From assembly GCA_026545225.1 (NCBI GenBank), contig CM048852.1, positions 53,513,146-53,577,145 of the forward strand: DNA of 64,000 nt, in the 5' to 3' direction. Of the stretch, positions 62,001 to 64,000 are shown piece by piece; the first letter of the stretch is position 1, and every line of letters starts with the position of its first letter. Position numbers and translations under genes: made by a program. This stretch comes from Cornus controversa. Taxonomy: Eukaryota > Streptophyta > Magnoliopsida > Cornales > Cornaceae. Under the pieces are notes generated by a model. That model did not search any database, was not told the DNA's origin, and worked only from the letters and a program-made list of their open reading frames with translations.

Positions 62001-62452
62001 TTTAGTGCCTTATCCATATAATTTCAATTCCTTTCAATTAGCAGAGTCGTTTTAGGTATTGGACATGTGCAATGAATTTCACTAAAATTTCACCTGAGTT
62101 AGATAACCCTTCCTTCTGTTCAGTTCCTCTGGAACAGGAAATTGGTGAACAATGGACTCGTCGAACTGCAATCCCAATTAAACACATGTATGAGCTGAGA
62201 TTATTCGTATCTGTGACTAAAAATGCATGTCCATGTATGCGTGCACATATACATATATGTGTGTGTGTGTGTGAGACAGGAGGGGGTGTGGAAAATACCT
62301 GAATGTGATGGAAGTATGTGAGGGTAAAAAAATTGAACCCTAGACCACTTGACAGCTTGAAATGATGGTGAGGTTTGTGAAACCCTAAGCAAGGTTGAAT
62401 CGAATTTCAGAGGACCTTGAACGCCGTTGTGGATGACAGAAGCTAGTCCCAT
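50008..62452 (-). CDS. TERC: Chloroplast TerC-family membrane protein
   Basis: Exons (minus): 62299-62452, 61382-61524, 61208-61284, 60130-60217, 59873-59953, 57511-57567, 53561-53642, 51938-51987, 51662-51718, 51481-51559, 50877-50935, 50192-50249, 50008-50099; 1077 nt, 358 aa, all GT-AG, no break. Residues 1-51 are Ser/Lys-rich, like a chloroplast transit peptide. The TerC domain follows from about residue 90: [12 protein letters not shown] (129-140), the helix [31 protein letters not shown], and [19 protein letters not shown] (254-272), with paired acidic residues in membrane helices typical of the family. About seven membrane segments are visible. The Arabidopsis counterpart (AtTerC/PDE149) is needed for thylakoid biogenesis. 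Introns 5 and 6 (2.3 and 3.9 kb) hold transposons. Closely matches AtTerC in order; I am confident of the family and fairly sure of each junction. Confidence 0.93.
51153..51308 (+). mobile_element. tRNA-derived SINE-like element in TerC intron 10
   Basis: The A-box-like 'gattggtgcagtggtaaaag', a decayed B-box-like 'gctggtttgactttgag', then 'tttgtgcagataatgctaa', 'ctctacccagcctgcccctt' and 'gggatcgtacag' follow the order of a plant SINE family that I recall only by its motifs. No coding potential. Antisense to the TerC gene. Confidence 0.5.
54364..55372. mobile_element. PIF/Harbinger-like MITE with a nested hAT, in TerC intron 6
   Basis: Ends TGCTTCATTGGTAGG and, inverted, TGCTTTGTTCGGCTGG; target duplication TTA (54361-54363 and 55373-55375). 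Same GGAGGGATGG-type family as 13592-14172. A hAT-like element at 54742-55311 splits it. Confidence 0.8.
54742..55311. mobile_element. hAT-like element nested in a MITE
   Basis: Ends TAGGGGTGGCAAAATT and, inverted, TAGGGGTGGCAATTCG, the same termini as the hAT at 9416-11180; 570 bp, with subterminal 'cgtgt' / 'acacg' repeats. A clear 8-bp target duplication adjoining both ends is not seen; the left flank ATCCAACC has a near match CTCCAACC eight bases beyond the right end. Confidence 0.8.
55790..56770. other. GC-richer insert-like segment in TerC intron 6
   Basis: Distinctly richer in G/C than the surrounding intron, with short inverted text ('cttgaggagttcctcgag', 'ctcaaggagctcctgg'). It looks like a decayed transposon of unknown class. 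No protein family is recognised in its frames. Confidence 0.35.
58025..59836 (+). repeat. Direct repeats flanking an LTR-like insert in TerC intron 5
   Basis: A segment of about 105 bp ('agattctaaat...', 'gcatggca..c', 'tgcatgcatgta') occurs at about 58025-58130 and again at 59732-59836, one on each side of the LTR-like sequence at 58190-59720. Part of the first copy also resembles 57818-57890. This intron therefore grew by duplication plus insertion. Confidence 0.65.
58190..59720 (+). mobile_element. LTR-like retrotransposon remnant in TerC intron 5
   Basis: Starts with TGTTAGG, includes a TATA-like 'cactatataaacacc' (about 59047) with nearby 'tctctttacacaca' text, and ends with 'ggggtttccacgtaaaaat' and 'atctattcagccccttcc', typical of plant Copia-type LTR ends. 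No capsid, protease or polymerase sequence is seen, so it is at most a solo LTR. Broken fossil, in reverse orientation to TerC. Confidence 0.45.
60027..60052. repeat. (GA)n microsatellite in TerC intron 4
   Basis: A run of GA repeats about 25 bp long followed by a G-rich tract. Confidence 0.9.
61034..61074. repeat. T22-G19 homopolymer junction in TerC intron 3
   Basis: Twenty-two T directly followed by nineteen G on the plus strand; A/C tract in the TerC transcript. Similar but shorter T8G16 at 34229-34252. Confidence 0.9.
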
Positions 62453-62814
62453 TCTTCAGTGTGTATATATATGTGTGTATAGAGAGAGGTTTGTAAAATC
62501 AAAACAAATCGATACAAAGAAAGCCGTCCACAGAGTTTCACTCTATCGACTCATAGATATCTTATCCGTATTCGTATAGCGGTGGGGGATTGGTGGTGAC
62601 TACAGTCCAACGTCCGGCGAAGTCGATCCTTTTCTGTCAAGAGTCAGGTGGTCCAACCAAGTACCCAAGTGAGGCTACTGTCGTTTAAAAAAGGGGTTAA
62701 TTCATAACCCCCGCTGATATATATATTTTAATCACATAAACAGTCTTATTTTACTTAAACCTTATGGACGTTTTCAAATTTTCATCAATATTAATCTAAT
62801 TTGTCAATTTACTA
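62453..62814 (-). promoter_or_regulatory. Likely TerC promoter and 5' leader
   Basis: DNA directly upstream of the TerC ATG. Contains a TA/GA-rich stretch (62461-62487), then a more GC-rich segment at 62525-62690. I see no single motif that I would call with confidence. Confidence 0.3.
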
Positions 62815-63905
62815 TCAAACACCGGTAATTTTCTTAAGCTCTATTTGGATAAACGAACAAAAAATAAAAGAAACGATAACATTAGTAATGAAATAAAATA
62901 AATAAAAGAGATAATAATATATATCACGTTTAGATAAATTATAAAAGAAAATAAAAGAAATGATAGTATTTTTGTTTAAAAAAGATAAAGGAGAGAAAAT
63001 AAAATAAATTATTTTAATCAATTTATTATCATGTCTTTTTATGTTCATATTACAAGATATATCTAAATGTCTTTTAAATTTTGTTCTTTAAAATGTAAGA
63101 GTTATTTTTTATATTATGAAATATTTTCTTATTTTTATCATTTTTTTTCAAATTGGACTTTTGGAAAGAAGCAAGAATGGAATAGAATGCCCATTCTAAC
63201 TATTCATTTGTTTTATATAAATTTTAAGACGAGAATGGTCATTTTCTTGGAATGAAAATTTATTCCATAGTTAAACTTATGAAATGGGCGTTCCATTCCC
63301 AGTAAGATTAAAAAAAAATTATATGACCAAAAAACCCTTCACATCTATCACCACTACCATCACTACATTGGCTCTACCACCACTACCATCGGCTTTACCA
63401 CTGCCGCCTCCACGCCCACATCACCAGCTTCCTACTCCATCACACCACTACCTCTATATAGCCACTTTCCTCTACACCAATCCATCATCGTCGTCGCCAC
63501 ATTGCATCACCACCACACCACTGCCACTACCTCCACATTGCCACCACCACTCGTACCGCACCACCGCCATATTGCCACCTTCCTCCATCATCACTCCCAT
63601 CACACTACTCTACCGCACCACCATCACCACATCGCCACCTTCTTCCACCGCCACCTTCCTCTACCACCTCCACATCGTCACTTTCCTCCACCACACCACC
63701 ACACCTTGTTACCACATTCCTCCATCACCACATATTTGTTGGTTTAATTTATTTGTCACTGGGAGGAGTATTTTAGAGCATTTGATTTCAAATTTATTTA
63801 ATTCTCACCTCATTTCATATTTGCAACCAAACAATAGAATGAGAATGATCATTCCATTCCATTTCTAGTTTCATTCTATTTCATTCATGCATACCAAATG
63901 CAGCA
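62815..63905. other. MITE-like and CCA-rich repeat DNA at the right edge
   Basis: About 62833-63060 has a GTTTGGAT-type relative ('ctctatttggataaacgaac') and 'aacattagtaatgaaa', shared with the MITE at 1726-2198. About 63130-63905 carries GGAATG/CATTCC inverted text at its borders around a CCA/CAC triplet-rich core (63340-63740). The long frames in this core are repeats of Thr/Pro/His and I do not consider them genes. Confidence 0.5.
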
Positions 63906-64000
63906 TAACAGAAAAGACTGACATAAATTGCATGTGCAAAATTATAAGCTTTATAGGACCAAAATGCTTCTTACAATGAATTATTTGAGTTTCTAAATTT

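Noticed and set aside
62072-62302. A plus-strand frame opposite TerC intron 1
   Set aside because: No family resemblance; ends in a TG-repeat. It lies in intron 1 of TerC on the opposite strand.
63284-63868. A 194-codon open frame on the plus strand, rich in Thr, Pro and His
   Set aside because: It is made of CCA/CAC/ATC triplet repeats inside transposon-like borders, has no family resemblance and no splice or promoter context. A repeat-driven open frame.
1-64000. Search for tRNA, rRNA or miRNA genes
   Set aside because: Apart from SINE-like and hAT-borne tRNA-like boxes, no full cloverleaf, rRNA segment or convincing miRNA hairpin was found by eye. Inverted repeats seen are transposon ends.

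Overview
This window reads as nuclear DNA of a flowering plant, most likely a eudicot. It is AT-rich, its genes are split by GT-AG introns, it is crowded with plant-type MITEs, hAT and Mutator-like elements, Au-type SINE pieces and LTR-retrotransposon fossils, and its two host gene families are plant ones. I cannot name the species.

The host genes are a tandem array of five lambda-class glutathione S-transferases (GSTL) followed by one chloroplast TerC gene, all on the minus strand. I could reconstruct an uninterrupted frame for all six with consistent splice sites. GSTL copies 1 and 2 (about 2.97-6.25 kb and 16.88-20.77 kb) form one subgroup (CPYA active site, 235 aa). Copies 3, 4 and 5 (28.07-32.00, 34.71-39.03, 43.86-47.76 kb) form a second (CPFA active site, 237 aa). 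All five share a ten-exon layout with an 11-nt first coding exon and a 9-12-nt last coding exon. Both microexons are easy to miss, and missing the last one gives false C-terminal tails.

The TerC gene (50.01-62.45 kb, 13 exons, 358 aa) encodes a thylakoid membrane protein; its large introns hold nested transposons and LTR-like material.

Between the genes: an antisense LTR-like fossil (1-1060); duplicated block A1 (about 1180-7485) and its partner A2 (15590-22342); a mosaic of elements between them, including a hAT with a perfect 8-bp target duplication (9416-11180) and a Mutator-like element that carries a fragment of a 6-phosphogluconate dehydrogenase gene (11458-13221); further hAT and Mutator-like elements at 23223-27398 and 32382-33254; and blocks B3 (27745-32330), B4 (34405-41690) and B5 (43554-49110). 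The borders of B4 and B5 coincide with remnants of one Copia-type LTR, which suggests that the repeats took part in spreading the array.

Functionally the GSTL cluster points to thiol-transferase/deglutathionylation chemistry on small molecules, with copy-specific changes in leader, active-site surroundings and intron content. I see no unknown multi-gene system. The notable items are the microexon gene structure, an insertion that gives copy 1 a long in-frame upstream extension, the gene-capturing Mutator element, and insertion histories that can be read by comparing duplicated blocks.
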